Shown here one piece after another: positions 61,850 to 64,000 of a stretch of DNA of 64,000 nt. The notes beneath the pieces are model-generated. The model saw nothing but the letters and a program-made list of their open reading frames with translations, was not told where the DNA came from and did no database searches. Both the position numbers and the translations under genes were made by a program. Within the stretch, counting starts at the first letter, position 1. The number at the start of each line of letters is the position of its first letter. Source of the DNA: Lutraria lutraria (lineage: Eukaryota > Mollusca > Bivalvia > Venerida > Mactridae); NCBI GenBank assembly GCA_964023205.1, contig OZ026835.1, forward strand, positions 7,956,414 to 8,020,413, given 5' to 3'.

Positions 61850-63200
61850 TTAAATAGATTATCTTAACAGTATATGCATAAAAAATATATTGTTTACATT
61901 TCAATTATTACTTGATATGTAAAAGAGTGTATGAACATTTGTTAAACTGTTATATAGTATTAGTGTGTGTGACAGTGAGTCATTTGTGGAATTTATGAAT
62001 TAGTGTTGTATTATTCAATGTAACATTGTCTGATTCGTGTTTAGAGTGGAGAAACTGGGCGTCCCAGGCAGTACAGAGTATCTTGTGGTGTCTGTGATAT
62101 ATGGCAATACAGATCACGCAACACCGGTGATTAAGTTTTTTTTTTTATTTCGGTTTATATATTATTATATATAATGTCTATATTTACTACTTATTCTTGA
62201 TACTAAATGTAATGGCTCACTTTATAACCATATATAAAATATGTATACATTGTACTTATGATTAAAAACTCGTACAAATAAATATGCACACAATATTTCT
62301 TCATATATATATAGTAAAATTGCGTTTTACGCAAATTTTCATTTCGTTTCATCATTACTATTGTTGACCAAATACCAATTTTGAATGGCTTTTTTAGACA
62401 TCATCACCGGAACATGTAAATGACACTCGATTTAAGTGTTTATAGGGAGATCACGGTATGGTCATTGAGTGTGAGTTAGCCAAAAATAACTTGGCAATCG
62501 TACTAAATTTATGGCAATAAACATTAAAATATTCACCCTACAAGTGACGGCAAAATATCAATAATTATATAACACATAATTTAAAATTTCCTTGTATTCA
62601 TATTCTGTATTTTCCTTACGCCATTATTCTATTGCAAGGAGCAATCGATCGATTTTTATGTTTATTTTCATTGTAGCGTTCGTATACTTTTCCATTTGAT
62701 TAAATAATTGATCAAGTACTGCCTTAAAGTACAATGTTGTTGGTAAATGTGACATGATAAGCACCTTTTTGTTAATGTAAATAATAATTGTCTCGAGAGT
62801 AATATTATGCTTTATGTTTATATGCATACTATCTGCAGCAACGTAAATACTTCATCAATTCATTAAAGTCCTCATTATCATACCTTTTCAGAATTTTCAT
62901 ATTGTTCTTCATCCTCAATGAATAATGTTTATCTTTATAGATATATGTAGTCTGCCTTTTTTTCTTCCTTTTTTTCTCTTCACGTTTTTGTCATTGTTAT
63001 GTTTGTAACAAGATAATTTGTGTATACTTAATAAAATTGTGTTTTGTTCTGTTCTGCTCTTGTTCCCAAATCATTGGGCAAAGACACAGCCATTTGTTTA
63101 GAAAAACACCCCGCCCACCACGGTCGCACTTACCAATATAAATGCATATATAATACTATCTATACTATAATACTTGATATGTTTTTTGGACATGTTACTA
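61850..63200. other. Gene-poor AT-rich stretch
   Basis: The minus-strand frame at 62624-62827 has no recognisable family. Apart from AT-rich simple sequence and pyrimidine runs (62955-62990), nothing stands out. Confidence 0.45.
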
Positions 63201-63214
63201 CATTATTTAATCTT

Positions 63215-63680
63215 CACTATACGTTGTGTCGTCTGCAACTCCCATCGTTCTGCAAGGTCAATGTCACGCGTATGCTTAAAAGTAATAATTTTGGTATTTT
63301 TGGTGTGTCCGCTCTGTAAATTTGCCATTCATTGATCGATTCTTACATAAGTCAATACATTTGTTCAAAAGGTCATCATTTAGTTATTTTTGGCGTGTCC
63401 GTTTTGTAACTTCGCTATTCTTATAAATATTTGATATTATTACATAACATGCATTATACGCTGTGTCGCGCGCAACTCTCATTGCTCTAACTCCAACGTC
63501 AATGTCATAAGTAGGGTTAAAAGATAATAATGTTTATGTTTTTGGCGTGTCCGCTCTGCAACTTCGTAATTCATTGAAATATTTTTACATAAATTAATAC
63601 ATGTGTTAACTGACATTATACAAAATGTCGCGCTTAACTCTAAAGGTGAAGGTCACACTTTGAGGTTACAGGCAAAGCAT
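63215..63680 (+). repeat. Tandem repeat, about 3 units (TGTCCGCTCTGTAACTTCG type)
   Basis: Units share TTTGGCGTGTCCGCTCTG-AACTTCG, TGTCGCGCGCAACTC and AAGGTCAATGTCAC blocks with intervening AT-rich spacers. Arrays with this core are frequent in bivalve introns, which fits the exon that follows at 63857. A TG repeat followed by a G-run lies at 63695-63714. Confidence 0.75.
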
Positions 63681-63856
63681 GGATATTTTATCTCGTGTGT
63701 GTGTGGGGGGGGGGTTATTCGTCAATCCTGTGACAAAACAATAATAACTTTTATATTTTCTTCAATTTAATTACACATGTATATACAATGTACAATGAAA
63801 TTGAATGATATGAAGGATATATTTTTTTGTAACATAATTTTATTTCCTCCACACAG

Positions 63857-64000
63857 GTTACAAGAAAGATACGAATTCACATCTCTACAATTAAGCAGTA
63901 CTCTTCTGCTATAAAAGAAGATATGTTTTATGAAAAAGATGTCTGCCTTCTCGAAAACAGTAAAAATATCACTGATATAATACCATCCCCCTATTTTGTC
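63857..64000 (+). CDS. Partial exon of an unidentified gene, running off the window
   Basis: A strong acceptor (long T-rich tract, then TTTCCTCCACACAG) is followed by 48 codons that stay open to the last base (VTRKIRIHISTIKQYSSAIK, then EDMFYEKDVCLLENSKN and ITDIIPSPYFV). Composition and codon use are more gene-like than the surrounding sequence. It starts in phase 0 if this frame is used. No domain is recognised. The preceding intron would contain the bivalve-type tandem array at 63215-63680. Confidence 0.5.

Overview
The window looks like nuclear DNA from a mollusc, most likely a bivalve. It is AT-rich throughout. Genes are small, intron-containing and far apart. Two tRNA-headed SINE families carry the invertebrate-type 3' tail (a TTGAAAA..CGGCGTT core followed by AAATAAATAAA-like or CAAACAAACAAA-like ends), and decayed LINEs, cut-and-paste elements and bivalve-style intronic tandem repeats fill most of the space. 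There are no operons, Shine-Dalgarno sites or phage-like genes. The organism call is an inference from repeat style and from memory of bivalve repeats; no search was run.

Host-type genes. Two paralogous three-exon genes on the minus strand encode secreted cysteine-rich proteins with a C-terminal PAN/apple-like module (5521-7117 and 35238-37740). Each lies in one arm of a collinear direct segmental duplication (about 390-7310 and 30180-37950, offset about 30 kb). A five-exon immunoglobulin-superfamily gene with a signal-peptide exon lies on the minus strand at 12720-16787. Its exon junctions agree in phase, but one exon carries a one-base frameshift. A related Ig-like fragment is at 27654-28133. 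A well-formed splice acceptor and open exon run off the right edge (63857-64000, plus strand).

Transposon-derived genes. At 40863-43255 (minus) a decayed multi-exon gene joins a Helitron-associated cysteine-protease-like domain (FHQG, QCTAMS, FDSH, DGTAV motifs) to a C-terminal RPA1-type zinc ribbon. LINE remnants: a CR1/L2-like family (9175-9549, 47885-49485, 55607-57228, 58440-58655, endonuclease part at 59540-60330), a Jockey-like copy (31076-32143), an L1/Tx1-like copy (32700-33710) and a further CR1-like 3' end (33865-34345). A Tc1/mariner-like transposase relic is at 53190-53560.

Non-autonomous DNA elements have clear ends: two piggyBac-like MITE families with TTAA target duplications (2504-2792 and 54064-54440; 17085-17651 and 36617-37109), a pogo/Tigger-like element nested in a LINE (55836-56851), a 1,015-bp element with perfect 26-bp inverted ends (26262-27276), elements bordered by GTTCATGAAC palindrome arrays (8976-9911, 22160-24925), an ACGT-rich element (57229-58265), a 1.1-kb inverted-repeat element (3175-4284) and a foldback in an Ig-gene intron (14248-14695).

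A second segmental duplication links 10305-12710 with 50388-52165 and stops at the 3' end of the Ig gene. Large parts of 18.7-22.1, 29-30, 38-40.8, 43.4-44.6, 45.2-47.5 and 60.3-63.2 kb show no gene that I can support.
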